From REDI01 sp964586865 (GTDB taxonomy: Bacteria; Myxococcota_A; UBA796; GCA-2862545): 64,000 nt of DNA. The stretch lies in the NCBI GenBank assembly GCA_964586865.1, contig CAZPJM010000002.1:1-64000 (forward strand). Direction: 5' to 3'. The notes below the pieces were generated by a model. That model searched no databases. It was not told where the DNA came from and saw only the letters and a list, made by a program, of their open reading frames with translations. This document shows positions 52,050 through 64,000 of this stretch, one piece after another. The translations under genes and the position numbers were made by a program. The number at the start of each line of letters is the position of its first letter. The stretch's first letter is position 1.

Positions 52050-53009
52050 ATGCCCGAGATCACCTACGAGAACGTGGAGCCGCTCATCGCCGATCTGGAG
52101 GTCCGCGGCCGCTCCGTGGCCATCCAGTTCGAGTGCCCCGCCTCGGGGCAGCAGGTCCCGGCGCGCCACAGCCTGGCCCCCAAGGCCCAGTCCCGCGTGA
52201 CCCAGACCGCCAAGCGCACCGCCTCCTACGAGGCCCGGCGGGCGGTGAGCTCCATGCTCCGCGGGGTGTTCGGCCGCGGCATGATGGGCCGGATGGCCTC
52301 CCAGGCCGCCGACTCGGCCCTCCAGATGGCCGCCTCGGGCCTCACCGGCTCCCAGCAGGGCCTCTCCAAGGCCGAGCAGCGTGAGGCCGTGGTCGAGGCC
52401 TTCCGCTCGGTGGCCTCCCAGTTCACCTGGGACGCCAGCAACGCCCGGTGGATCGCCGCCCGCGCCGCCCGGGAGCTCATGGGCCCGTTCGAGCTGCAGC
52501 TCGCCGACGCGCCCCTCGAGACCAACTACGACAAGCAGGTGCTCGCGCGGATGCTGGTCGAGGTCGCCCAGGCCGACGGCACCCTGGCCCCGGCCGAGAA
52601 GGACTTCATGAACGAGTTCCTCTCGCCCGACGTGGGAAGCCTGGACAGCCTGATGGAGCGCCCCCCGCTCACCGCCGCCGAGCTGGCCAACACGAGCCGG
52701 GGCAACGTCCGCGGGACCCTGCTCATGCTCACCTGGGTCCTGGCCCTGTCCGACGAGTCCTTCGACCCGGCCGAGGCGGAGCGCCTGAAGGCCTTCGGAC
52801 AGGCGCTCGGGCTCACCGGCGCCCAGGCCACCGCCATGCGTCAGGCCGCCCAGGCCTTCCTGCTGGATCAGGCCATGGAGCGGATGGTCACCTGGGGCGG
52901 CCACGACGCCCACGCCCGCAAGGAGCTCTACGCCCTGGCCGATCGGCTGGGGATGAGCCGGGACGAGGCGGAGCACGCCGAGGCGGCCTGGCAGCGTCGG
53001 CGCGGCTGA
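52050..53009 (+). CDS. TerB-like domain protein
   Basis: A 319-residue soluble protein. The C-terminal half fits a TerB-like all-helical domain: VLARMLVEVAQADGTLAPAE and KDFMNEFLSPDVGSLDSL, then LLMLTWVLALSDESFDPAEA and ERLKAFGQALGLTGAQATAM. The N-terminal part is Ala/Gln/Met-rich (RGMMGRMASQAADSALQMAA). TerB domains bind metals or scaffold stress responses, but this one has no partner Ter gene nearby. GGAG precedes ATG by 5 nt. Function is unknown. Confidence 0.65.
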   Translation: MPEITYENVEPLIADLEVRGRSVAIQFECPASGQQVPARHSLAPKAQSRVTQTAKRTASYEARRAVSSMLRGVFGRGMMGRMASQAADSALQMAASGLTGSQQGLSKAEQREAVVEAFRSVASQFTWDASNARWIAARAARELMGPFELQLADAPLETNYDKQVLARMLVEVAQADGTLAPAEKDFMNEFLSPDVGSLDSLMERPPLTAAELANTSRGNVRGTLLMLTWVLALSDESFDPAEAERLKAFGQALGLTGAQATAMRQAAQAFLLDQAMERMVTWGGHDAHARKELYALADRLGMSRDEAEHAEAAWQRRRG

Positions 53010-53076
53010 TCCCCGCGTTGACGGCGGGGGGTCGGGCCGGTATTCGTGCCCACCCCATCGACCCCGGAGGCGGCCC

Positions 53077-53931
53077 ATGACCTCGAGCCAGGCCGAGATC
53101 GACGTCAGCTACAGCGTCAGCAACGACTTCTTCAAGCTGTGGCTCGACGAGAACATGCACTACACCAGCGCCGTCTGGGACGACGAGAACAACACCCTCG
53201 AGAAGGCGCAGGAGAACAAGGCCAACTGGCTCTACGACTTCGCCGAGCTGGACGAGACCAAGACCGTCCTCGACATCGGGTGCGGCTGGGGCTCGTTCAT
53301 CGACGTGGCCTGCCGCCGCGGCGTGAAGCGGGCCGACGGCATCACCCTCTCCACCGAGCAGATCGGCTGGTGCAAGGAGCGTGGCCTGGAGAACGCCCGC
53401 TTCTGGCTGCAGGACTACGCGGAGTACGAGCCCGATGGGAAGTACGACGCCCTCGTCTCCATCGAGATGATCGACCACCTGGTCTCGCCGAGGCAGGCCC
53501 GCGAGAAGCAGGCGGTGGCCATCTACCGCACGTACTTCAACAAGCTGGCCGAGTGGGTGGAGCCCGGGGCGCCCTTCGCCTTCCAGGCCATCCTCACCGA
53601 CAAGCTCCCCCGGACCCGCAAGGATCTGGAGGACCTGGCCTTCACCGCCGACGTGATCTTCCCGGGTGGCCGCAACCCGCGCCTCGAGGAGCTGGTCATG
53701 GCGCTCCGGCCCAAGTGGGAGATCGAGGAGCTCCACATGCGGCGGACGCACTACCGCGCCACCTGCGCCGAGTGGCTGCGCCGCCTGATGGCCAACGAGT
53801 CCCACATCCGCGCCACCTGGGGCGACCAGGTGATGGACGACTACATCCGCTACCTCGAGACCACGGTCAGGGCGTTCGACCACATGTGGTCGGGCGATGT
53901 GCAGATGAAGCTCCGGCGCACCACCGACTGA
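53077..53931 (+). CDS. cyclopropane-fatty-acyl-phospholipid synthase-like methyltransferase
   Basis: A 284-residue SAM-dependent methyltransferase of the CMAS/CFA synthase family. It begins with VSYSVSNDFFKLWLDENMHY, the substrate-site helix, then VLDIGCGWGSFIDVACRRGV (SAM motif I), GITLSTEQIGWCKERG and YDALVSIEMIDHLVSPR. The usual SIgMfEHvG stretch reads SIEMIDHLV, where the Glu-His of many members is Asp-His. It lacks the CFA N-terminal domain, as do mycolate-type enzymes. It may modify membrane lipids or another acceptor. GGAGG precedes ATG. Confidence 0.85.
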   Translation: MTSSQAEIDVSYSVSNDFFKLWLDENMHYTSAVWDDENNTLEKAQENKANWLYDFAELDETKTVLDIGCGWGSFIDVACRRGVKRADGITLSTEQIGWCKERGLENARFWLQDYAEYEPDGKYDALVSIEMIDHLVSPRQAREKQAVAIYRTYFNKLAEWVEPGAPFAFQAILTDKLPRTRKDLEDLAFTADVIFPGGRNPRLEELVMALRPKWEIEELHMRRTHYRATCAEWLRRLMANESHIRATWGDQVMDDYIRYLETTVRAFDHMWSGDVQMKLRRTTD

Positions 53932-53968
53932 CCGCGCCAGCGCGGACCGGCAACGGTCCCCATCCGAG

Positions 53969-54000
53969 AAGGCCCCGCGGCAGCATGCCGTCGGGGCCTT
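53969..54000. terminator. strong hairpin between convergent genes
   Basis: AAGGCCCCG pairs with CGGGGCCTT, and CGGC with GCCG inside, with one bulged T and a 5-nt loop. It lies 37 bp after the methyltransferase stop. The A-rich and T-rich ends suit a terminator working from both sides. Confidence 0.7.
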
Positions 54001-54056
54001 CGTGCAGCAGCAGGAGCCCCCGCGGGCCGGGCGACGGGAGTTGGCGTCACAGACGG

Positions 54057-55604
54057 CTACTCGGGCGTCTCTTCGGGGAGCTGCTGGCAGACCACCCCGT
54101 CCACCAGGGAGGTCTCGCTGGACAGGCGGGTCTGGTGGCTCTTCCGCCACAGGCAGTCGCGCCGCGTGGTGGTGCTGCCGTCCGGGGTGGTGGCGAAGGC
54201 GTCCTGGCCCTCGCAGCCCTCGCCGTTGAAGGCGAAGTTCCAGGCGTCGGTGTAGGCCGTGCCGTTGAGCTGCGTGTTCACGATGTCGGCCCCGGCCAGG
54301 CCCCACCCGTCGGCGCAGTAGTCCCCCGGGTTGTCCCGGGCCGCCGACCAGGGGATCTCCTCGGCGGCCAGGCACCCCTCGACCTCGATGGACCACTCGA
54401 CCTCGGTGGTGCCGTCGGCGCAGCCGCTGCGGGCGTCGACGAAGACATTGGCGGAGCTGACCCCCTCGGCCCCGAGATCATCGAAGGCCACCACCTGGCA
54501 GGTCCAGGTCTCCTCGGCGTTGGTGAAGGCCGCCGGCACGGTGTCGCCCTCGAGGCCCCCGGTGGTCACGTTGGCCGTGAAGGGGGCCCCGTCCACCAGC
54601 CAGCGGGCGCGGTAGGAGACCGGATCGCCGTCCGGATCCTCGCCCTCGGTGGTGCGGCGGCAGATCAGGTCCTCGTCGGAGAAGGGGGCCTCGGGCGAGA
54701 TGGCCACCGCCACCTCGCCCGGAGGGCTGTTCAGGATGGAGGCCACCTGGCTGGCGCGCCACTCGCCGGGGGTCTCGCCGTCGTTGCCACGGACCTCCAC
54801 CCACACCTGGTCCCCGGCGTCGAAGGCGGTGGTGCCGTCAATGGCCGGGCTGTTGGCGTCGGGGATGGGGGTGCCGTTGCGGAGCCAGCGGTACTCGAGC
54901 CGGACCGTGTCGCCGGCGTCCGGGTCCATGGCCTGGGCCACCACCGAGAGGACGTCGTTGGTGCGGGCCTCGGTGGCGCTGATCTGGACGCGCTCCACCA
55001 CCGGCGGGGCGTTGACGATGCGGAAGGTGAGGGTCGCGGTGTTGCCCGCGCTGTCGCCATCGAACGGGGTCACGCGCACCCGCCACTCCTGGCCCACCCG
55101 GGTGGACTGGGCCGAGATGGTGCGCGTGGGGACGCCGAAGTCTTCCCACTTGCCGCTCTCGTCGCGCCGCTGCCAGGCGTACTCGACGAAGGTGGGGTCG
55201 CCGTCCGGGTCGATCCCGGTGCCGGTGGCGGTGATCTCGTCGGCCGAGGTGGGCTCGACCGGATTCAGGGTCACCTCGGCGCGGGGCGGGGCGTTGCCGA
55301 CCGTGAGGTTGGCGGTGCTGGAGCGGCCCCCGCGGCTGGCGGTGACGGTCCAGGTCTGGCCCTTCTCGGTGAGGTCGGCGGGGACCACGAGCCCGTCCAG
55401 ATCGGCACGCGGCTCGTCCTCGCCCTCCACCTGCCAGGTGTAGGTGTAGCGGTCCTCCTTGCCATCGACGACGGTGAGCACCAGGTCGTCGAAGGTGTTC
55501 GCCCCGGCGGGACCCAGGATCAGGGGCGGCCCGTTCTCGCCGTCTCCGCCGCCACAGGCAGCGAGGAGCGCGAGGGCCGTCAGCGCAGGTGCGGTCGTGC
55601 GCAT
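54057..55604 (-). CDS. lipoprotein with PKD/Ig-like repeats
   Basis: A 515-residue precursor. Lipobox ALLAAC (Cys17). Three or four Ig/PKD-like modules follow, each with a form of NAPPRAEVTLNPVEPTSADE or NAPPVVERVQISATEARTND and YAWQRRD or YRWLRNG. The last 130 residues carry six or more cysteines (CADGTTEVEWSIEVEGCLAA; DYCADGWGLAGADIV). Probably an outer-membrane surface or periplasmic structural protein. ATG at 55604 has GGAGGAGAT upstream; the frame open beyond it is shadow. Confidence 0.75.
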   Translation of the reverse strand: MRTTAPALTALALLAACGGGDGENGPPLILGPAGANTFDDLVLTVVDGKEDRYTYTWQVEGEDEPRADLDGLVVPADLTEKGQTWTVTASRGGRSSTANLTVGNAPPRAEVTLNPVEPTSADEITATGTGIDPDGDPTFVEYAWQRRDESGKWEDFGVPTRTISAQSTRVGQEWRVRVTPFDGDSAGNTATLTFRIVNAPPVVERVQISATEARTNDVLSVVAQAMDPDAGDTVRLEYRWLRNGTPIPDANSPAIDGTTAFDAGDQVWVEVRGNDGETPGEWRASQVASILNSPPGEVAVAISPEAPFSDEDLICRRTTEGEDPDGDPVSYRARWLVDGAPFTANVTTGGLEGDTVPAAFTNAEETWTCQVVAFDDLGAEGVSSANVFVDARSGCADGTTEVEWSIEVEGCLAAEEIPWSAARDNPGDYCADGWGLAGADIVNTQLNGTAYTDAWNFAFNGEGCEGQDAFATTPDGSTTTRRDCLWRKSHQTRLSSETSLVDGVVCQQLPEETPE

Positions 55605-55759
55605 GGATCTCCTCCAGCGGTCGGCCGGCACTCCGACCAGCAAGGGCGTCAGCATAGCGTCAAGTCGACCGATCCTCGCCACCCGTGTGGCACGCGACCG
55701 ACGCGGACCCGTCCTGATCGGGCTGCCATGCGGAAGATGCGCCGTCATCCGGCTGACGG

Positions 55760-57142
55760 TCAGCCGGAGCTCCCCCCCTCCTCGTCCGGGGCGGTGGGCG
55801 CGCGGGCAGCCGCATCGGGGGGGCGGAGCCGGGAGGGCGCGTGCCCCTCGATGGAGGGGGTGTCCAGCCAGCGGCGGAAGGGCGTGGCGAAGTCGGCTTC
55901 GGCGTCGAGGAGGGCCAGCACCGAGTAGAGCCCCCACTGGACCCGCTGGATGAGCAGCCAGGCCGGCGGCATGCGGATCCGACGCAGGTTGGGGTTCTTC
56001 CAGAGCAGCACGTCCCACGAGCGCTGGACGTAGTCGTGGGTAAACCGGAAGCGCGGGGCGAGCATGGGCTCGTAGAGGTAGCGAATGCTCTCGTACTGGG
56101 CGTCCCAGTCGATCCGGTCCGGGTCCGGGGCGAACCCGATCCGCCGGAAGGCCTCGGGGAAGGCGGCGCGGTCACCCGCCAGGACCACCCGCGCCACGCC
56201 CTTCCAGCCCTCGACGAAGGCCCGGTCGAAGGTGCGGACGCAGCCCCAGTCCAGCAGCCCCACCCGCCCATCCGGGAGGAAGAGCACGTTGCCGGGGTGG
56301 GGATCGCCGTTGAAGGCCCCATGGGCGAAGATGCTCCGGAAGGAGATCTCGAAGAGCAGGGCGGCGGCCCGGGCCCGGAGGGCCTCGGCGGCCCGGTCGC
56401 GGAAGGCGTAGAAGCCCTCGCCCTCGAGCCAGTCCATGGTCAGCACGGTCCGGGCGCAGCGCCCGGGGTGGACCTGGGGGATGACCACCCGGCCCTCGTC
56501 GGCCAGCAGGCCGCGGAAGTGCTCCTGGCGGGCCCCCTCGAGGAGGTAGTCGGTCTCCTCCCGCATCCGGGTGCGGAGCTCCCGGGCCATCTCGCGGCCG
56601 CTGGTGGCCATGCCCACGCTGGCCAGCGCCCCCACCCGCCTGAGGTTGCCCAGGTCGGTGTCCAAGGTGTCGGCGATGCCCGGGTACTGGATCTTCACAG
56701 CCACCGGGCGGCCATCGAGCCGCGCGCGGTGCACCTGGCCGATGCTGGCGGCGGCGGCCGGCTGCTCCTCGAAGGCCTCGAAGAGCGCCTCGGGTGGGCG
56801 GCCGAGGCCCTCCTGGATGACGCGGCGGGCGGCCTCGGGCGTCATGGGCTCGGCCTCGCGCTGGAGCTTGCGCAGCACCCGCTGCCCCCGCTCGGGAAGC
56901 GCCCCGTCCAGGTAGCTGGCCATCTGACCCACCTTGAGGACCAGGCCCTTCATCTGGTCCATCTCGAGGGCGAGGCGCTCGAAGGCGGCGGCGGTGGCTT
57001 CGGCGTCGTCTTCGTGCCCGAGCCCCAGCCGGTCCTTCACGGCCTGACGGGCCGCCTTGCGCCCCAGGGACGCCGCGATGCGCCCGGTCTTCAGGGTGCG
57101 GCGGGCCCAGCCACGGGTGGGCCCCTCGGGATCGTCGGCCAT
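55760..57142 (-). CDS. ABC1/UbiB/ADCK-family atypical kinase
   Basis: A 460-residue protein of the ABC1 family. The family's KxGQ helix reads VLKVGQMASYLDGALPERG; the Ala-rich loop is PAAAASIGQVHRARLDGR; VAVKIQYPG holds the ATP Lys; FNGDPHPGNVLFLPDGRVG and LLDWGCVRTFDR hold the catalytic and metal-binding residues. UbiB members assist ubiquinone or menaquinone synthesis. No quinone gene is adjacent, so the exact role is open. It follows the PKD lipoprotein after 155 bp. Confidence 0.88.
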   Translation of the reverse strand: MADDPEGPTRGWARRTLKTGRIAASLGRKAARQAVKDRLGLGHEDDAEATAAAFERLALEMDQMKGLVLKVGQMASYLDGALPERGQRVLRKLQREAEPMTPEAARRVIQEGLGRPPEALFEAFEEQPAAAASIGQVHRARLDGRPVAVKIQYPGIADTLDTDLGNLRRVGALASVGMATSGREMARELRTRMREETDYLLEGARQEHFRGLLADEGRVVIPQVHPGRCARTVLTMDWLEGEGFYAFRDRAAEALRARAAALLFEISFRSIFAHGAFNGDPHPGNVLFLPDGRVGLLDWGCVRTFDRAFVEGWKGVARVVLAGDRAAFPEAFRRIGFAPDPDRIDWDAQYESIRYLYEPMLAPRFRFTHDYVQRSWDVLLWKNPNLRRIRMPPAWLLIQRVQWGLYSVLALLDAEADFATPFRRWLDTPSIEGHAPSRLRPPDAAARAPTAPDEEGGSSG

Positions 57143-57169
57143 GGGGCGTCCTACCGCGTCCTCGCTCCC

Positions 57170-58693
57170 TCAGCCCGGCTCCTCGCGGAGGCGTTCGCCG
57201 ACGAAGGCGAGCAGATCGGCCCGACCGAAGGGCTTGGCGAGCACGGGCGCGCCCTCGGGGAGGGCGGACGGGTCCGGGCGGCCGGTCATGAAGCCCACCC
57301 GCAGCCCCCGCCGGAGGCGCCGGAGGGTGGCGGCCACCTCGACCCCGCCGATCCCGGGGAGCTGGACGTCGACGAGCGCCACATCCACCGGCTCCTCCTC
57401 GACCGCCAGCACCGCCCGACCCAGGCCCTCGGCCCGGAGCACCCGGTGCCCGCCCAGGGCCAGGTGGCGCCCCACCAGATCGCGGAGCCAGGGGTCGTCG
57501 TCCACCAGCAGCACCGTGCCCACGGCGGCGAGCCCGCTCGGCCGGGACGACGCGGGCGCGGGCACGGCCACCGGGCCCGCCACCGGCCAGGACAAGACGA
57601 AGCGCGTCCCCTCGCCCGGCGCGCTGTCCACCTCGATGGTGCCATCGGCCAGCTCGACCAGCTCGCCCACGGTGGCCAGCCCCAGTCCGGTCCCGACCCC
57701 CTCGGCCTTGGTGGTGAAGAAGGGGTCGAAGATCCGCGGCAGCACCGCCTCGGGGATCCCGGTGCCCGTGTCCGAGACCCGAAGCTCCACCCGATCGGCG
57801 GCGTGGCGCGCGGCGATGCGGAAGATCCCCCCGTCGGCCATGGCGTCACGGGCGTTGGCCGCCAGGTTCAGCAGGATCTGGTCCACGTGGACCGGGTCGA
57901 TGCGCACGGGGAGGGCGCCCTGGGGCAGGTCCATCTCCACCTGGATGGCCCCGCCGAGCAGCCGGGGCAGGAGCCCACGGAGCCCGTCCAGGGCCTGGGC
58001 CAGGTCGAGGGTGCGGGGGCGGGCCTCCCGGACCCGGGCGAAGGAGCCGAGGCGCCGGGTGAGGGCGGCGCCCCGGTCGACGGTGAGCTGGATGGTGTCG
58101 AGGAGGTCGGGCACGCGCTCGGGCGCCAGCTCGCCCAGCTCGGCGGCGCTGCCGATGACCGCCAGGAGGTTGTTGAAGTCGTGGGCCACCGCGCTGGAGA
58201 GGCGGCCCACGGCCTCGAGCTTCTGGGACTGGCGGAGCTTCTCCTCGAGGCGGGCGTGCTCGGCCCGCATCCGGTCCCGCTCCCGCTCCGCGGCGGCCCG
58301 GTGAAGGGCCAGCTCCACCGCCACCCGCAGGCTCGCCTCGTCGTAGGGCTTGACCAGGTAGCCATGGGGCGCCGTGTCCTTGGCCCGCGCGAGGGTGTCC
58401 ACGTCGGTGTAGGCGGTGGTGAACACCACCGGGACCTGCAGGTGATCGCGGATCGCGCTGGCCGCCCGGATGCCGTCGTCCCGGCCCCGGAGCCGGACGT
58501 CCATGAGCACCAGCTCGGGCCGATGCTCCAGCGCCAGCTCGAGGGCGTCGGCCTCGCCCCGCGCCTCGCCCACCACCTGGTAGCCGAGCCGCTCCAGCCG
58601 GGCGGCGAGGGCGGCGGCGATGACCACCTCGTCCTCGACGACGAGGACCCGAGCTCCGGCGGTGGTGGGGAGGTGGGCGGCGGTCGGCGGCAT
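57170..58693 (-). CDS. hybrid histidine kinase (REC-HisKA-HATPase-REC)
   Basis: A 507-residue soluble protein. An N-terminal receiver (VLVVEDEVVIAAALAARLER; phosphoacceptor in LVLMDVRLRGRDDG), then the kinase: H-box VGRLSSAVAHDFNNLLAVIG, N-box LNLAANARDAMADGG, G-boxes RVSDTGTGIP and GVGTGLGLATVGELVE. The C-terminal receiver is VGTVLLVDDDPWLRDLVGRH with Asp in VALVDVQLPGIGG. No sensor or membrane segment, so input is probably phosphotransfer onto the first receiver. The start ATG (58693) overlaps, on the other strand, the first possible ATG of the divergent kinase. Confidence 0.88.
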   Translation of the reverse strand: MPPTAAHLPTTAGARVLVVEDEVVIAAALAARLERLGYQVVGEARGEADALELALEHRPELVLMDVRLRGRDDGIRAASAIRDHLQVPVVFTTAYTDVDTLARAKDTAPHGYLVKPYDEASLRVAVELALHRAAAERERDRMRAEHARLEEKLRQSQKLEAVGRLSSAVAHDFNNLLAVIGSAAELGELAPERVPDLLDTIQLTVDRGAALTRRLGSFARVREARPRTLDLAQALDGLRGLLPRLLGGAIQVEMDLPQGALPVRIDPVHVDQILLNLAANARDAMADGGIFRIAARHAADRVELRVSDTGTGIPEAVLPRIFDPFFTTKAEGVGTGLGLATVGELVELADGTIEVDSAPGEGTRFVLSWPVAGPVAVPAPASSRPSGLAAVGTVLLVDDDPWLRDLVGRHLALGGHRVLRAEGLGRAVLAVEEEPVDVALVDVQLPGIGGVEVAATLRRLRRGLRVGFMTGRPDPSALPEGAPVLAKPFGRADLLAFVGERLREEPG

Positions 58694-60737
58694 GTATCGT
58701 CCTCGCAGCGAGTCTAATGCCGCTCGGAGGTCCCCGCTGTCGGCCGACGCACCGCGCCCCGATGTCCGCGGTCTCCTCGAGGCCGTGCCCGGCCCCGCCT
58801 TGCTCATCGGCCCGTCGGGGAGGATCGTGCTGGCCAACGCCGAGGCCCGTCGCTGCCTGGCGCGCCCCACGGGGGGGCTCGAGGATCGGACACCCCGGGA
58901 GCTGGGCCTGACGCCGCCCGTCCACCTGGACGGCCAGGACCGGGAGTGGCGCGTCACCACCCGACCCATCCCGGGCGAGAGCGGCTGGCACCTGCTGGTC
59001 CTGACCCGGCTCCACGCCGAGGGCGACACCACCGCCCGCCTCGCCACCTTCGAGGCGGTGGCCACCGAGGGGGTGCTCTTCTACGACCGCACCCACATCC
59101 TGGACGCCAACGAGGCCGCCCACCGTCTCCTGCGGGCCCCTCCCGGCAGCCTGGTGGGCCGTCCGGTGCTCTCCCAGGCCCCCCCGGAGGAGCAGGAGCG
59201 CCTCGCCGAGGCGTGGGACCGCGCCGACATCCTCGGGATCCCCCTGCGCACCGTCGCGATCCGGGACGACGGCACCGAGATCCAGGTCGAGATGGTGCTC
59301 CAGGACGTCCCCGGAGGCGGCGACCGGCGGGTCATGACCTTCCGCGACATCACCGCCCAGGCCGCCACCGAGGAGGCGCTGCGGCTCTCCGAGGAGCGCT
59401 TCCGACGCCTCTCGGCGGCCACCTTCGAGGGGATCCTGATCCACGACGGGCGCCATGCGCTGGACTGGAACCAGCGCATGCTGGAGCTGACGGGCCGGAC
59501 CCCCGAGGAGCTGGCGTCGATGGACGTGGTGGATCTCGTGATCCCCGAGGACCGGCCGGGCGTCCGCGCCGAGATCGCCGCCGGTCGGACCCGGCGGTAC
59601 GAGGTCACCGGCCTGCGCCCCGATGGCACCACCTTCCCCGCCGAGCTCGAGGCCAAGGCCACCACCTGGGAGGGACAGCCCGCCCGCATCGTCGCCGTGC
59701 GGGACGTGAGCGAGCGCTACCAGGCCCGCGACGCCCTGGCCGAGCGGGAGGCCCTGCTGGACGCCGTCACCCGGGCGGCGCCGGTGGGGCTCTTCCGGGC
59801 CGACCCCCACGGCCGCATCGACTACGTCAACCCCACCTGGTGCACCCTGACCGGCCTGCACCCCGACGAGGCCGTCGGCACGGGCTGGCTCCGGGTGGTC
59901 CATCCCCGCGACCGGGAGGCCGTGGCCGAGGCCTTCGACGCGGCGGTGGCCCGGCGTCACTTCCGCGCCGGCGCCTACCGCCTGTTCACCGGCTCCGGGA
60001 TCCGGTGGGTGTGGGGGCAGGTGGCGCCGGTCTTCGAGGCCGACGGCGGCGTCACGAGCTTCGTCGGCACCATCATGGACATCACCGACCGGATGCGGGC
60101 CACCCGGGAGCTCGAGGCCTCCCTCCGCGAGAAGGAGGTGCTCCTCCAGGAGGTCCACCACCGGGTGAAGAACAACCTGGAGATCATCAACAGCCTGCTG
60201 CTCCTCCAGGCCCTCGAGGTGGACGACCCCGCGGTCCGCGCCGCCTTCGAGGCCGCCCAGGGACGGATCAACGCCATGGCCGGCGTCCACCGGCGCATGT
60301 ACGCCTCGGAGGACCTGGAGCACGTCGACCTGGGTGTGTACGTGCGCGATCTGCTCGCCGGCCTGCAGGGCGCTCTGGGCCGGCCCCAGGCCACCCTGGT
60401 GGTGGACATCGGCGACGAGAAGCTCGCCCTCCCCCAGGCGGTCACGGTGGGGCTCCTCCTGAACGAGCTGGTCACCAACGCCCTCCAGCACGCCTTCCCC
60501 GACGACCGCCCCGGCACGGTGTGGATCACCCTCGAGCACACCCCCGACGAGGACGGCGGCACCACCCGGTGCCTGGTCGTCGAGGACGACGGCGTGGGCG
60601 CGGACACCGCGCGGTCCGCACCCGCCAGCCTGGGCTCCCGCCTGGTGGACCGGCTGGCCGAGCAGCTCGGCGGCCAGGTGCGCCGGACGACGGGATCGCG
60701 CGGGGGCCTGCGGGTCGAGGTCCGCTTCCCCGGGTGA
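58692..60737 (+). CDS. PAS-domain histidine kinase of the HWE/HisKA_2 group
   Basis: Up to 681 residues. Four PAS-like segments: one near residues 25-90, one near 110-220 (ATEGVLFYDRTHILDANEAA), one near 235-350 (TFEGILIHDGRHALDWNQRM) and one near 360-470 (VGLFRADPHGRIDYVNPTWC). The kinase has LLQEVHHRVKNNLEIINSLL, the HisKA_2 phosphoacceptor His, then VGLLLNELVTNALQHAFPDD and VEDDGVGAD. No membrane helix, so it senses a cytoplasmic signal. The start is uncertain: ATG 58692 lies in a CATG shared with the divergent gene; a CTG at 58737 has GGAGG 6 nt upstream. Convergent with metH, 4-bp gap. Confidence 0.87.
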   Translation: MYRPRSESNAARRSPLSADAPRPDVRGLLEAVPGPALLIGPSGRIVLANAEARRCLARPTGGLEDRTPRELGLTPPVHLDGQDREWRVTTRPIPGESGWHLLVLTRLHAEGDTTARLATFEAVATEGVLFYDRTHILDANEAAHRLLRAPPGSLVGRPVLSQAPPEEQERLAEAWDRADILGIPLRTVAIRDDGTEIQVEMVLQDVPGGGDRRVMTFRDITAQAATEEALRLSEERFRRLSAATFEGILIHDGRHALDWNQRMLELTGRTPEELASMDVVDLVIPEDRPGVRAEIAAGRTRRYEVTGLRPDGTTFPAELEAKATTWEGQPARIVAVRDVSERYQARDALAEREALLDAVTRAAPVGLFRADPHGRIDYVNPTWCTLTGLHPDEAVGTGWLRVVHPRDREAVAEAFDAAVARRHFRAGAYRLFTGSGIRWVWGQVAPVFEADGGVTSFVGTIMDITDRMRATRELEASLREKEVLLQEVHHRVKNNLEIINSLLLLQALEVDDPAVRAAFEAAQGRINAMAGVHRRMYASEDLEHVDLGVYVRDLLAGLQGALGRPQATLVVDIGDEKLALPQAVTVGLLLNELVTNALQHAFPDDRPGTVWITLEHTPDEDGGTTRCLVVEDDGVGADTARSAPASLGSRLVDRLAEQLGGQVRRTTGSRGGLRVEVRFPG

Positions 60738-60741
60738 GGGC

Positions 60742-64000
<3,259 letters not shown>

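Overview
The window is very GC-rich, gene-dense bacterial chromosome from a Gram-negative organism. It encodes outer-membrane channels, RND and type I secretion parts, many lipoproteins with clear lipoboxes, and a cbb3 oxidase. Several traits point to Myxococcota or a related former deltaproteobacterial lineage: a protein kinase fused to an AAA ATPase and TPR array, lipoproteins with long Asp-Thr linkers, an HDAC-superfamily protein coupled to a sigma54 activator, a secreted HExxHxxGxxHD protease with C-terminal repeats, and several ECF sigma factors. This placement is inference; no rRNA or other marker lies in the window. No CRISPR array, insertion sequence, prophage, tRNA or rRNA was recognised.

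Layout. 0-10.7 kb: YeiH-type membrane protein, YbiT-type ABC-F ATPase, secreted metalloprotease, two ECF sigma factors (one with an NrsF-like anti-sigma factor), and small enzymes. 10.7-15.9 kb: a three-gene type I secretion operon (ABC, HlyD, TolC) whose ABC subunit has lost several catalytic residues. 16.1-22.7 kb: a TetR-OMF-MFP-RND efflux operon with two matching palindromes upstream of tetR. 22.7-31.5 kb: a STAND-type ATPase/TPR/winged-helix regulator, a carotenoid-desaturase-like flavoprotein, a universal stress protein, and an HDAC-like enzyme coupled to a sigma54 response regulator. 31.8-33.2 kb: three small lipoproteins, two of them c-type cytochromes. 33.2-35.5 kb: an Fpg/Nei-type glycosylase and an amidohydrolase. 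35.6-43.0 kb: a complete cbb3 operon, ccoNOQPGHIS, including a 42-codon ccoH too short for routine gene calling. 43.3-49.1 kb: a secreted protein with fascin-like and crystallin-like regions, divergent from an ECF sigma/Ser-Thr kinase pair. 49.1-64 kb: UreH-type metal transporter, diguanylate cyclase, HtrA lipoprotein protease, TerB-like protein, cyclopropane synthase-like methyltransferase, PKD-like lipoprotein, UbiB-family kinase, two divergent histidine kinases, and metH cut by the window edge.

Themes. Translational coupling is pervasive: ATGA, GTGA or TGATG overlaps link most co-directional genes. The cbb3 operon, the cytochrome lipoproteins, the stress protein, the response regulator and the UreH-type transporter suggest a microaerobic respiration neighbourhood. 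CRP/FNR-like TGTG-N8-CACA palindromes lie upstream of ccoN and the response regulator, with weaker versions upstream of the stress protein. The most unusual items are the secretion ABC protein with a degenerate nucleotide site, the mini-CcoH, and the sigma/kinase pair beside a lectin-like secreted protein with a repeat-bearing intergenic region.
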